DNA from: CAYZJV01 sp964616275
GTDB taxonomy: Bacteria > Spirochaetota > Spirochaetia > Sphaerochaetales > Sphaerochaetaceae
Length of the DNA: 37,182 nucleotides
NCBI GenBank assembly: GCA_964616275.1
Contig: CAZTUL010000016.1
Location: 1-37,182 of the forward strand
Direction: 5' to 3'
The position numbers were made by a program, and so were the translations under genes. Positions 24,881 to 33,501 of this stretch are shown here, piece by piece. How positions within the stretch are numbered: position 1 is the first letter of the stretch; every line of letters starts with the position of its first letter. The notes beneath the pieces are model-generated. The model was not told the DNA's origin, did not search any database, and saw only the letters and a program-made list of their open reading frames with translations.

Positions 24881-25984
24881 ATGATTGCAACTCTCGTGAT
24901 TAGTGTATTAGTTATTACTGCGATCGCGGTCGTTCTTGCCCTCCTTATGGTGATTGCCGATGCTACAGTTGGCAATTATGGTGTGGTTAAGATTAACATC
25001 AACAATAAAAAAGAGCTTGAGGTTCAGGGTGGACAACCGTTGTTGAGAGCACTCAATAATGAGGGAGTTTTTATCCCGAGTGCTTGTGGCGGTAGAGGCT
25101 CCTGTGGGCTCTGTAAAGTCCAGGTTCTCGAGGGTGGAGGAAATTATCTCCCTACCGAATTACCCTGGATTTCCGAGGAAGAGAAAAAGAATCAAGTGAG
25201 ACTCTCCTGTCAGTTCAAGGTTAAAAACGATGTATCTATACAGATACCTGAGGAGCTCTTCTCTGTGAGACAATTCACCACCAAAGTGGAGAGTCTTCGT
25301 GATTTAACACATGATATAAAGGAAGTACGACTCAAGCTGATTGATCCACCGCAAATTGAAATGAAAGCTGGTCAGTTTATTCAATTCCAAGTGCCTGCCT
25401 ACGAACTTACTGATGAACCTGTTTATAGGGCATACTCAATGGCTTCAGTACCGAGCGATACAACCCATGTAGAATTGGAAATTCGTTTAGTCCCTAATGG
25501 AATTTGTACTACTTACGTTCATAAACACCTAAAAGAGGGTGATACCGTCATGGTTAATGGACCTTATGGAGAATTTTTCTTACGGGATACTGAACGCGAT
25601 ATCATCTGTATTGCCGGTGGATCTGGAATGGCTCCTCTGAAGTCTATACTGCTCGATATGGCAGAAGAGAAGAGCACACGAAAAGCCCGTTATTTCTTTG
25701 GAGCACGAACTGCCAAGGATTTATTCCTGTTAGACGAGATGAAAGCTCTTGAAGAAGAGATGGTGAACTTTAAATTTATCCCTGCACTAAGTGATCCACA
25801 ACCAGAGGATAATTGGACTGGCGAGACCGGACTTATTACTGATGTAGTACATAGAATGACAGAAAACGCAGCTGAGGCAGAAGCCTATCTCTGTGGGAGT
25901 CCCGGCATGATTGATGCATGTGTTAAAGTGCTCAAAGATCTTGGAATGCCGGAAGAACGCATTTACTACGACAAGTTTGCCTAA
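24881..25984 (+). CDS. nqrF: Na+-NQR subunit F, NADH-oxidising flavoprotein (NqrF)
   Basis: This 367-aa protein oxidises NADH in the Nqr complex. It has one N-terminal membrane anchor (about residues 3-25), a [2Fe-2S] plant-type ferredoxin domain (about 33-125; CGGRGSCGLC with a distal LSC), an FAD-binding barrel (RAYSMAS, ~185) and an NADH domain (IAGGSGMAPLKSIL, ~242; CGSPGMID, ~345). It ends with the YYDKFA type of terminus. NqrF marks the complex as Nqr-like, since Rnf uses RnfB and RnfC instead. It is about 40 residues shorter than Vibrio NqrF. GGAGGAG lies just upstream; it begins 9 nt after nqrE. Confidence 0.92.
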   Translation: MIATLVISVLVITAIAVVLALLMVIADATVGNYGVVKININNKKELEVQGGQPLLRALNNEGVFIPSACGGRGSCGLCKVQVLEGGGNYLPTELPWISEEEKKNQVRLSCQFKVKNDVSIQIPEELFSVRQFTTKVESLRDLTHDIKEVRLKLIDPPQIEMKAGQFIQFQVPAYELTDEPVYRAYSMASVPSDTTHVELEIRLVPNGICTTYVHKHLKEGDTVMVNGPYGEFFLRDTERDIICIAGGSGMAPLKSILLDMAEEKSTRKARYFFGARTAKDLFLLDEMKALEEEMVNFKFIPALSDPQPEDNWTGETGLITDVVHRMTENAAEAEAYLCGSPGMIDACVKVLKDLGMPEERIYYDKFA

Positions 25985-26005
25985 AATGGAAAGAGGAGTA
26001 AGATT

Positions 26006-26470
26006 ATGAAACAGACACCAGAGTATGATGCGATACAGCGGCAGATGGCTCCCGGTGTTATTACACTAGATGGATTTCTTGGCAAGGATACGCGGAAGCT
26101 TATTGATATTCTAAATGCCGATGATGCTGTTGTTCGAAGGGCTGAAGTTACTCATGAACTCATAGCTGAACGAATGCAGTATTTTAGGGATGCCGGCTTA
26201 GACGGACTTGGAGAATTCATGAGCCTTGACGGCCATTTTGAAGTACGCGTAGATTCTGTACGAGGAAAGCTTCCATCACCGTTCGGTGGTCCAGGCATGT
26301 ATGAGAAGGTGAACACAACCGTGGTTAACAAGAACTTAGGGAGACAGATAGTGTATACTGACTTGCACATCCACTTCGTCCGTGACCATGGCTTTTATGA
26401 GGGACAAGGTTCCCCTTATAGAATCGAGCCGGAAGAACTTATTGCAGTGTTAGAAGTCACAGTTTCCTAA
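26006..26470 (+). CDS. Conserved-looking protein of unknown function, end of nqr operon
   Basis: This 154-aa protein starts 21 nt after nqrF, behind a good GAGGAG site, so it is almost certainly co-transcribed with nqr. It has no signal peptide, membrane segment or cysteine, and is mildly acidic. Distinct segments are PGVITLDGFLGKDTR (~16) and a His/aromatic-rich DLHIHFVRDHGFYEGQG (~118-134). I do not recognise the family. Its position suggests a regulator or assembly factor of the Nqr-type complex or of an adjacent pathway, but nothing in the sequence shows a reaction. Only 6 nt separate its end from that of the convergent GGDEF gene, with no terminator. Confidence 0.75.
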   Translation: MKQTPEYDAIQRQMAPGVITLDGFLGKDTRKLIDILNADDAVVRRAEVTHELIAERMQYFRDAGLDGLGEFMSLDGHFEVRVDSVRGKLPSPFGGPGMYEKVNTTVVNKNLGRQIVYTDLHIHFVRDHGFYEGQGSPYRIEPEELIAVLEVTVS

Positions 26471-26476
26471 CCTGAA

Positions 26477-27847
26477 TTACGGAAGCTCATCCCAGTTGTA
26501 CTCTAAAACTTGCTCGACAAACAGTCGGGCAAGATTTGTATCAAATTGAGAACCCGCACATCTCTTTATTTCAGCTGCAGCCTCAGCATCACTAATAGAT
26601 TCCCGATACGGACGTGGAGCAGTCATAGCATCATATGCATCCGCTATAGCAATAATGCGCGAGGGTATAGGTATTGCCTGCCCGCTCAAGCCCCGAGGAT
26701 ACCCTTTGCCATCCATCCGTTCATGATGAGAAAGTATATAATTGGCCAGTTCGCCCAATTCTCCAACTGAACCAAGTATTCTCCACCCGATTTCAGGATG
26801 CCGTTTCACCTCTTCCCATTCCTGTGCAGTGAGCTTGCCTTGTTTATTGAGTACCGAATCATCGATTGCGATTTTTCCTATATCATGAAGTAGACCTGCT
26901 GTCCTGAGTTCTGCGGCTTCTTTTGTACCCATCCCTGCGACTTCTGCAAGCCTCACACTCAACACACTTACCCTTCTTGAATGTAATTCCTCACGTCTAT
27001 TTTTCTCATGGAGTGTACTGATGATGGTATGAACCGCTCTGCTATGAGCACTTGGACTCTCTGTGAGCTTGCTTCTTCGTAATGCATTCTCGGCTTGCTT
27101 AAGTAATTCGTTCAGGCTTTCACGTTCAACTTGCTTGACCGAAACTCCGAACGAGATGGTAATCCTCACATTTCGAACTCCGAGTCGACCTACTTCTCGT
27201 TGAATTTGCTGAGCTAGCTCCCATGCCTCCTTCTCTGAAGTCTCTGGTAGAACCATCGCGAATTCATCCCCACCAATACGTGCTGAACTTCCTCGCCCCT
27301 CAGCATTTCGTTTCATAACCTGTGCGACAGCAATTAAGAGTTCATCACCTGCCTCTCGTCCGAAGGCATCGTTAACCACCTTAAGACCGTTCACATCCCC
27401 AATCAGAACACTTAATGGAAATTGTTTTCTCGTATCGGCTTCGTATAATGCCTGTTCGAATGCCTGAAGATTCTCAATTCCAGTGAGCACATCATGTCTA
27501 TTGGCCCATAGAATTGCTTGTTCCATCTCCTTTCTTGCACTTATGTCCATAACCATGCAGAGATGAACATGTCGATTTTCAATTTCCATCTGCATAGCAG
27601 TAACAGCCATATGGACCCACACATACGTTCCATCGGGTCGCATGAAACGCTTATCCATTGCGTAAGAATCAATTTCTCCAGATGTAAGCTGTTTCATGAA
27701 TGCAAGATCTTCTGCAAGGTCATCCGGGTGCGTAAGTTCTGTCCAAGAGTATTTTGCATGTTCTTCACGAGTCATTCCCATGATATCAAGAAACGACTGG
27801 TTCACCTCATAAGCCAAACCGGATATTGAATCAGTAATGGTAATGCC
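26477..27847 (-). CDS. PAS-GGDEF-HD-GYP cyclic-di-GMP protein, C-terminal part (5' end in assembly gap)
   Basis: 456 residues are readable up to the N gap. In order: a PAS domain (begins GITITDSISGLAYEV, about 1-115), a GGDEF domain with intact RIGGDEF (about 120-275), and an HD-GYP domain (about 290-456) with LHDIGK and HHERMDGKGYPRG. GGDEF domains make cyclic-di-GMP and HD-GYP domains degrade it; with both motifs intact either activity is possible. A start within the visible part would have to be a TTG in mid-PAS, which is unlikely. The frame stays open into the gap, and the fragment on the other side encodes a membrane sensor, so I read both as one gene. The readable frames do not join across the 100 Ns, as expected for a placeholder gap. 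Confidence 0.85.
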   Translation of the reverse strand, partial: GITITDSISGLAYEVNQSFLDIMGMTREEHAKYSWTELTHPDDLAEDLAFMKQLTSGEIDSYAMDKRFMRPDGTYVWVHMAVTAMQMEIENRHVHLCMVMDISARKEMEQAILWANRHDVLTGIENLQAFEQALYEADTRKQFPLSVLIGDVNGLKVVNDAFGREAGDELLIAVAQVMKRNAEGRGSSARIGGDEFAMVLPETSEKEAWELAQQIQREVGRLGVRNVRITISFGVSVKQVERESLNELLKQAENALRRSKLTESPSAHSRAVHTIISTLHEKNRREELHSRRVSVLSVRLAEVAGMGTKEAAELRTAGLLHDIGKIAIDDSVLNKQGKLTAQEWEEVKRHPEIGWRILGSVGELGELANYILSHHERMDGKGYPRGLSGQAIPIPSRIIAIADAYDAMTAPRPYRESISDAEAAAEIKRCAGSQFDTNLARLFVEQVLEYNWDELP

Positions 27848-27947
27848 NNNNNNNNNNNNNNNNNNNNNNNNNNNNNNNNNNNNNNNNNNNNNNNNNNNNN
27901 NNNNNNNNNNNNNNNNNNNNNNNNNNNNNNNNNNNNNNNNNNNNNNN
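27848..27947. other. Assembly gap of 100 Ns
   Basis: Exactly 100 Ns, a standard placeholder for a scaffold gap of unknown length. It interrupts the sensor-GGDEF-HD-GYP gene. The reading frames on its two sides differ, so the true gap length is not a faithful 100. Confidence 0.98.
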
Positions 27948-28314
27948 TTTCGAGCCGTTTTCTATGCCAGATAATGCCTATTGCACTCGCTGTACTGATA
28001 ACAAAAACACCCATTAATGCTCCATCGCCGCCTATCCAAATACGGTAAGGAATCATGATAATGGCAGCAACTGATGTGGGGATAAGACCGAAAAACATTC
28101 CAGAAACGCTTAATAAGATGGAACGACCATCAAAAACGAGTCCTTGCGAATATACCACAGGCCGGAACATGAGCAGTATTCCAACGCCTCCAATCACGAC
28201 ACCCATGAGAATTGGATACAGACGTTCCAGTTTAAGCTGCCTCGAAGGAACAACAGCGAAGATTACCGCTACAGAGAGCAATAGCGAAATATTGTAAATA
28301 ATATCCAGTATCAT
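27948..28314 (-). CDS. Membrane sensor domain (5TMR-LYT-like), N-terminal part of the split cyclic-di-GMP gene
   Basis: The first 122 residues are readable before the gap. They hold about four hydrophobic segments and the pattern GVVIGGVGILLMFRPV, FDGRSILLSVSGMFFGLIPT and IPYRIWIGGDGALMGV, which is typical of the 5TMR-LYT sensor domain found in LytS and in many PAS-GGDEF proteins. The ATG (28314) overlaps the upstream gene's stop (ATGA) and is preceded by GAGAGGG. The fragment most likely continues into the PAS-GGDEF-HD-GYP part on the other side of the gap, giving a membrane-anchored cyclic-di-GMP enzyme. A separate gene cannot be excluded until the gap is closed. Confidence 0.75.
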
Positions 28315-29231
28315 AAATCTGCCCTCTCAACACGATTCTTTCCCAGCAATTTTGCTTGCATAAGGGCTTTATCTGCTCGATTCAGAATATTCGTTGCATC
28401 AGTATCGTGAGACATCATTGTAGATACTCCTATGCTTACAGTAATCACAATAGCTCTCTGTGCATAGGTGCATACGTGCTTCTGAATGGACTCTCGTATG
28501 TTTTGTGCTCGTATCATAGCTTGTTCTATAGTAAGCCCTTTCATGGAGATCACAAATTCGTCGGAACCTATTCGTGCACATAAATAATTATCCTCATTAA
28601 AATTATCATGTAATACATCAGCAACGTCCTTGAGAAGATGGTCCCCTAAAAAGTACCCAAAGGTGTTATTTACATCTTTAAAATTATCAATGTCGACTAT
28701 CATGATAGATACAGGAATCTTCTGCTGTGTATATAGCTCTAATTGTTCACTCAATCTTTCAAAGAAATAGGCTCTATTGTACGATTGTGTGAGCAAATCA
28801 TGAAACGCGGTATCACGAATTCTCTGCTGCAGATCCTTTTGATCTGAAATATTGAGCATGAGTACCGTTACCGCACTCTTTTCGGAAATATTCAACTCCA
28901 AAGGATACATACGGACTTGATACCATTCAGAATTTTTCTCACCTGCTTCACTAAGACTAAGGAGGTCATCAGATGAAAGCTCATACTCAAAAGACTTACC
29001 TACTCCAAGATGTAAAGTTTTTTGAATTTGGGACAGAAAAAAATCGGCAGTTTCCAGCTTCATCACTTCGTGAAGTTTTTTTCCTCTCAGGGTATCCTGC
29101 TGTAACGTTAAGGAATTAAGTGTTCCAACATAGACCTCGTGGAATGTTCCCTCTTCATCAATGATGAAAAAAGGTGATGCAATTGAAGTGAGAAGATTTT
29201 CAAATAAGTTATAAGATTCGTAATGGGTCAT
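28311..29231 (-). CDS. PAS-GGDEF diguanylate cyclase
   Basis: This 306-aa soluble protein has an N-terminal PAS domain (about 8-130, IASPFFIIDEEGTF at the start) and a GGDEF domain (about 140-306). The signature reads RIGSDEF near residue 222, a Gly-to-Ser change in the second position; such GSDEF proteins can still be active in the family, but this must be tested. IVDIDNFKDVNNTFGYFLGD carries the metal-binding aspartate region. No RxxD inhibitory site is seen directly before the signature (LCARIGSDEF). The ATG at 29231 was chosen because GAGGAGG lies 8 nt upstream; a frame extension to 29255 lacks one. It overlaps the upstream gene by 23 nt and the downstream one by 4 nt. Confidence 0.87.
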   Translation of the reverse strand: MTHYESYNLFENLLTSIASPFFIIDEEGTFHEVYVGTLNSLTLQQDTLRGKKLHEVMKLETADFFLSQIQKTLHLGVGKSFEYELSSDDLLSLSEAGEKNSEWYQVRMYPLELNISEKSAVTVLMLNISDQKDLQQRIRDTAFHDLLTQSYNRAYFFERLSEQLELYTQQKIPVSIMIVDIDNFKDVNNTFGYFLGDHLLKDVADVLHDNFNEDNYLCARIGSDEFVISMKGLTIEQAMIRAQNIRESIQKHVCTYAQRAIVITVSIGVSTMMSHDTDATNILNRADKALMQAKLLGKNRVERADL

Positions 29232-31500
29232 CAAAAAACCCCTCCTCGAAATCACTGTTTCCCATCAATACTGGTTGGGAGAGCTTCTCAATAGCATCAA
29301 CCACATCCGTGTCGAATTGTGTTCCAGCATGGTTACGCAATTCTTGTAAAGCTTCGTCAATCGCTCGAGGTGTACGATAACCAAACTCACTCGTCATAGC
29401 ATCGAAGGCATTTGCAACAGCAATAATTTTTGCTTCAAATGGGATATAATCGCTTTTCAGGCCTCTCGGATAACCCTCTCCATCAATCCGTTCATGGTGC
29501 ATGAATATCCAATTTGCAATCTGATCAAATCCGGGAATAGACCTCACAATCTGGTATCCCATTTCAGCATGTCTTCGCAATTGAGTCCATTCACTATTAG
29601 TAAGTGGACGATGCTGATTGAGCAAATCAGATGAAATACCGATCTTCCCTATATCATGTAAAATTCCAGCTAAACGAAGTTGATCCAGTTCTGCTTCACT
29701 AAAATGAAAAACCTTTCCTAATTGAACTGCGAGGTATGACACTCGTTCACTGTGTTTCTTTTCATAGGTACTTTTTGCATAAAGACTCTTTATAAGGACT
29801 TTGATTACATCGTATTTATAACTCGTGCTCTCTAAAAGCTTGTTCCGGTACATGGCATCTTCTGCTTGCCGAAAGAATGGCTCAAATACTTCTACAGGTT
29901 CATGCGCGGTTGCAGTACCAAAAGAGATGGAAAGCTTTGTATCGGCTATTTGTTTTTCCTTTAGAATTTTCTGTATTTCGAGGATTCGTTCACGTACATC
30001 ATCTTCCGAAGCATGTAACATGATAATTACAAATTCATCGCCCCCAATTCTTGCAACGCTGTCTCCGCTTCTCTTAACCGATAGGAGTGCTGAGGCACAG
30101 GCAACTAGCAATCGATCTCCTACCAAGTGTCCAAAAACATCATTGGTAAGTTTCAAACCATTTACATCACAAACAATTATTGATACTGGCAAATTCTGTG
30201 GTTCATGTAGCAGCTTAGACTGGAATTCTTCGAAATATCGTCGGTTATAGAGGCCAGTCAATTGATCTCTATAACTGAGATGGAGTATTTTATCTTCATA
30301 TCGCTTTCTCGTGCTTATGTCTCGAGTTACACCAATCGCCTCATAATCTCCGTGCTCCCGGAGTCTGAATGTAACTGTAGATTCTGACCAAAAACTTTTC
30401 CTATCTTTTTTAATTTGACGTGATTGAAATGATATATGCATCTTTTCGACTGGATTCTTTTTAAACTCTTTGAAATTATGCAGTAACGTGTGTTTAATGT
30501 GGGTTGCATTACTTGGATGAAGGGTAATTTCAAAGGGTTTTCCAACTATCTCATCTGCAGAATACCCCAGTAAACGCTCAACAGAAGGGCTCATATAGGT
30601 AAATGCATCACCAGCAAAATTATATACCCAAATTACATCGAATGCATGCTCAGTAATAAGACGATACATTCTCTCACTTTTTCGCAATGCCAATTCATAT
30701 TCACGTTGATTCGAAATATCTATCTGCAAACCAAAGTGCCCGACAAACTCACCTTTCTTATTAAACAAACAGTGATAATCACCCTGCATCCAGGCTGCGG
30801 TACCGTCTTTTCGAATCATCATGGTATTCTGACTCAATTTTTTCTCATTGAGAAGCGAGCGGAAGATTTCCCGAGCTCGCCCAGTATTGTCTTGAAATAA
30901 TTCCAAAGCACTTTTCCCTAGTATATCATCCTCTGTAGCTCGAAACTGATCAATAAAAGCCTGATTTGCACGTACTACTCGCTGTTCCTTAAGTATGATA
31001 TCCAAAGCGGCATCTTTATCCGGTGCATGCTCCCAATCCACAGGATTATCGAGCAGCATGAGAAATATTCCGGTAAGGGTCTGTTCAAAGAGCAGACTGA
31101 GGAGATCAAGCTCCTGTTGTCTCTCCCTCTCTTCTGCAAGTTTCTGTGTAATATCTCTTGCAGTTCCATAGATCAGATTATCGCTTACATAGGATCGCCA
31201 TTCCAATGAATGATACTCTCCATTCACCGAGCGATACCGATTTATAAAATTCAGTACTCTATTACCTTTGCTGAGATGAACGATTTGCTGTAATGTAGAT
31301 TCTCTGTCGTCGGGGTGCACATATGTGAGAATTGAAGTGTGTTCAAGATCTTCCTTTGCGTATCCTAGCACAGTCTGCCATTCAGAATTCACCATGGTGA
31401 AATTACCTGATAAATCGATGGTACAAATTAAAGTTGGAGTTAATTCTACAATTGCTTCGAGAAGTCTTAACTGTTTTTCTCGTTCTTGTATTTCGTTCAT
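29209..31500 (-). CDS. Triple-PAS GGDEF / HD-GYP cyclic-di-GMP protein
   Basis: This 763-aa soluble protein has three PAS domains in a row (about 8-125, 135-262 and 270-395), each with PAS/PAC-type segments such as GNFTMVNSEWQTVLGY, DILGKSALELF and DAFTYMSPSVERLLGY. A GGDEF domain (about 400-560) with intact RIGGDEF near 487 follows, then an HD-GYP domain (about 575-745) with LHDIGKIGI and HHERIDGEGYPRG. It could sense a ligand or redox state and either make or degrade cyclic-di-GMP. There is no membrane segment. The ATG at 31500 has no obvious ribosome site. It is the first of three overlapping genes of the same type, so the cluster is one transcription unit. Confidence 0.9.
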   Translation of the reverse strand: MNEIQEREKQLRLLEAIVELTPTLICTIDLSGNFTMVNSEWQTVLGYAKEDLEHTSILTYVHPDDRESTLQQIVHLSKGNRVLNFINRYRSVNGEYHSLEWRSYVSDNLIYGTARDITQKLAEERERQQELDLLSLLFEQTLTGIFLMLLDNPVDWEHAPDKDAALDIILKEQRVVRANQAFIDQFRATEDDILGKSALELFQDNTGRAREIFRSLLNEKKLSQNTMMIRKDGTAAWMQGDYHCLFNKKGEFVGHFGLQIDISNQREYELALRKSERMYRLITEHAFDVIWVYNFAGDAFTYMSPSVERLLGYSADEIVGKPFEITLHPSNATHIKHTLLHNFKEFKKNPVEKMHISFQSRQIKKDRKSFWSESTVTFRLREHGDYEAIGVTRDISTRKRYEDKILHLSYRDQLTGLYNRRYFEEFQSKLLHEPQNLPVSIIVCDVNGLKLTNDVFGHLVGDRLLVACASALLSVKRSGDSVARIGGDEFVIIMLHASEDDVRERILEIQKILKEKQIADTKLSISFGTATAHEPVEVFEPFFRQAEDAMYRNKLLESTSYKYDVIKVLIKSLYAKSTYEKKHSERVSYLAVQLGKVFHFSEAELDQLRLAGILHDIGKIGISSDLLNQHRPLTNSEWTQLRRHAEMGYQIVRSIPGFDQIANWIFMHHERIDGEGYPRGLKSDYIPFEAKIIAVANAFDAMTSEFGYRTPRAIDEALQELRNHAGTQFDTDVVDAIEKLSQPVLMGNSDFEEGFFDDPLRIL

Positions 31501-31552
31501 TTTGGTGTAAGTGTAGCACGGCGCAGAATTAGCTTCTACAAGAATTTGATAT

Positions 31553-32422
31553 CTATTCAGAAATAGAAAGTGCCAGCTGGATGGAGGCTACCCTTGTCTC
31601 CATAGATTCGGAACGTGAAGTCAATACAATCGGTATGGTAGCACCAACAACAATCCCTGCAGAGTGTACTCCTGGAACTGACAGAAACGCTTTATAAGTA
31701 GAGTTCGCTGCATCTAAGTTTCCAAATATTAGAATATCCGCATCGCCCGGAACTTCACCTTCAATACCCTTAATACGAGCTGCATCCGCAGAAAGGGCAA
31801 CATCTAATCCAAAAGGACCCTCAATAATTGCGTCAGGTAATAGTGAAGTATTCTTCTGTAGGAAAACGATTTGAGAAGCATCCGTTGTTGATATAATTCG
31901 CGGATTAACAGTTTCCACAGGACATACTAGGGCTACTTTAGGTACTTCAAGACCTAGATTATGAGCAACTTGAATTGCATTCGAAATAATTTGTACCTTT
32001 TTATCAATATCGGGAACAATGGAAACAGCTGCGTCTGTAAGAAGAAGTGGTTTATGATACCAGGGTAGTTCCAATCGAGCTACATGACTAAGTAAGGATC
32101 CCTCCGGGAGCAGCCCCTGTTCACGGTTCAGAATCTCCCGAAGAAAATCTGCCGTGTGCACAGAACCTTTCATGAGCACCTGAACTTCTCCCGATTTTGC
32201 CGCCTGCGTAGCCCTAAGACATGATTCTTCCATACTTTTAGTTGGAATCAATCGTATCCCAGTAAGCTGTATACCAAGTTCCTCCGCTCTTTTTCTCGTC
32301 TCCATTTCATTTCCGAAAAGTAGAAAGGTTGCATCAAATTCCAGTCTGAACCGATCCATTGCTCGAAGACTCTCATCATGAGAAGACCCAACAATTGCAA
32401 CTGTTTTTTGAATTTTACTCAT
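31553..32422 (-). CDS. ptb: Phosphate butyryltransferase (Ptb)
   Basis: This 289-aa cytoplasmic enzyme converts an acyl-CoA (butyryl-, isobutyryl- or related) and phosphate into an acyl-phosphate. It has the Pta/Ptb fold with typical blocks: VLMKGSVHTADFLREIL (~84), SHVARLELPWYHKPLLLTDAAV (~112) and the C-terminal GNLDAANSTYKAF and GIVVGATIPIVLTSR. The length is normal for Ptb (about 300 aa). Its start overlaps the butyrate kinase stop by 8 nt. It closes the 2-oxoacid oxidoreductase operon; no terminator is visible in the 52 nt before the next gene. Confidence 0.93.
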   Translation of the reverse strand: MSKIQKTVAIVGSSHDESLRAMDRFRLEFDATFLLFGNEMETRKRAEELGIQLTGIRLIPTKSMEESCLRATQAAKSGEVQVLMKGSVHTADFLREILNREQGLLPEGSLLSHVARLELPWYHKPLLLTDAAVSIVPDIDKKVQIISNAIQVAHNLGLEVPKVALVCPVETVNPRIISTTDASQIVFLQKNTSLLPDAIIEGPFGLDVALSADAARIKGIEGEVPGDADILIFGNLDAANSTYKAFLSVPGVHSAGIVVGATIPIVLTSRSESMETRVASIQLALSISE

Positions 32423-33494
32423 AATTCATCACCTCTCGCGAGCGATCAAGAACTGCACAAGCATTCTCTGCCAAGGACTGCATCTCACCCTCTCCAGGCA
32501 AGATTACTACAGTTGCAAGATTCCCAATCCGCTCCTGTATCAAATTCATTACAAATGTATTATGTGCTATACCGCCTGTTAACACAATGGCATCTACGCG
32601 ACTAAAAAGTACTGCAAAATGAGCACAAATTTCTTTGCAAATCTGATACACCAGTACGTGTATCCAGAAGAGAGATTCAGTATCTCCCTGTTCTGCAGCA
32701 ATTGCGAGTGCTTTTACATCTCGTGATCCGGTGTACGCAAAGAGACCACCTGAACCGGTAATTTTTTTCTGTAGTTGGTCATGTGTGTATGCGCCAGAAA
32801 GCACGAGTCGTACGAGATCTCCTGCGGGTACACCTCCCGACCGCTCAGGTGTGAGAGGTCCTTCGCCGTCGAGAGCATTATTTACATCTATAACACGGCC
32901 ATGAAGATGAGATCCAACAGATATTCCACCACCTAGATGTGCGACTATGAGTCGAGCCTCCTCGTACGAAAGGCCTAATTTTGCTGCCGCCCTCCTTGCT
33001 GCATATTTCTGATTCAATGCATGAAATATGCTTTTACGTTCAATTTCGGGAATCCCTGAAACTCTGGCTTCATCTATCAGCTCATCCACTACAACTGGAT
33101 CAGCTATGAGAGCTTCACATCCATAGCGTTTTGCAATAGTGTCTGCAAGAGGAGCTCCGAGATTACATGCATGCTCTCCGTATTTTCCACTTTCTAAATC
33201 GCGCAGCATCATGGAGTTTACCCGATACACACCTCCTGGCAATGGGTGGAGAAGTCCTCCCCTTCCCATTGCAATCGCCAAATCCCCAGGTTGTATCTGA
33301 TGACTATGGAGAAACTGTATGACTAAATCTCTCCGAAAGGTAAATTGACTATGTATTGACCCGAATCTTGCAAGCTGTTCAACAGTATGTTCATGAAGCT
33401 TGACGGCAATCTCCTCACTTCCTGCATAGAGTGCCAATTTTGTTGTTGTAGAACCGGGATTGATTGCTAAAATCAGATGTGCTCTGTGCTCCAT
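32415..33494 (-). CDS. buk: Butyrate kinase (Buk), probably branched-chain fatty acid kinase
   Basis: This 359-aa ASKHA-fold kinase transfers phosphate from the acyl-phosphate made by Ptb to ADP, yielding ATP. Signatures are the N-terminal NPGSTTTK (~13), LLHPLPGGVY, VAHLGGGISVGSH (~195) and the DGEGPLTPERSGGVP block (~218), all as in butyrate kinases. The ATG at 33494 gives the family's usual length (about 355-360 aa) and follows an AGG-rich region; an in-frame TTG at 33524 was rejected. It lies 7 nt after the gamma-fused oxidoreductase gene. Because that oxidoreductase is Vor-like, the natural substrate may be isobutyryl-, isovaleryl- or 2-methylbutyryl-phosphate (inference). Confidence 0.93.
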   Translation of the reverse strand: MEHRAHLILAINPGSTTTKLALYAGSEEIAVKLHEHTVEQLARFGSIHSQFTFRRDLVIQFLHSHQIQPGDLAIAMGRGGLLHPLPGGVYRVNSMMLRDLESGKYGEHACNLGAPLADTIAKRYGCEALIADPVVVDELIDEARVSGIPEIERKSIFHALNQKYAARRAAAKLGLSYEEARLIVAHLGGGISVGSHLHGRVIDVNNALDGEGPLTPERSGGVPAGDLVRLVLSGAYTHDQLQKKITGSGGLFAYTGSRDVKALAIAAEQGDTESLFWIHVLVYQICKEICAHFAVLFSRVDAIVLTGGIAHNTFVMNLIQERIGNLATVVILPGEGEMQSLAENACAVLDRSREVMNYE

Positions 33495-33501
33495 GAGCTG
33501 C

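Noticed and set aside
22132..25984. Annotation as a plain Rnf complex
   Set aside because: A full NqrF (ferredoxin, FAD and NADH domains) is present and RnfB and RnfC are absent, so Nqr-type is the better name in spite of the short B and C subunits.
27802..28314. A free-standing 170-aa protein read through the Ns
   Set aside because: The part beyond the gap is out-of-frame shadow of the PAS domain; the real reading frame there is the one continuing to 26477.
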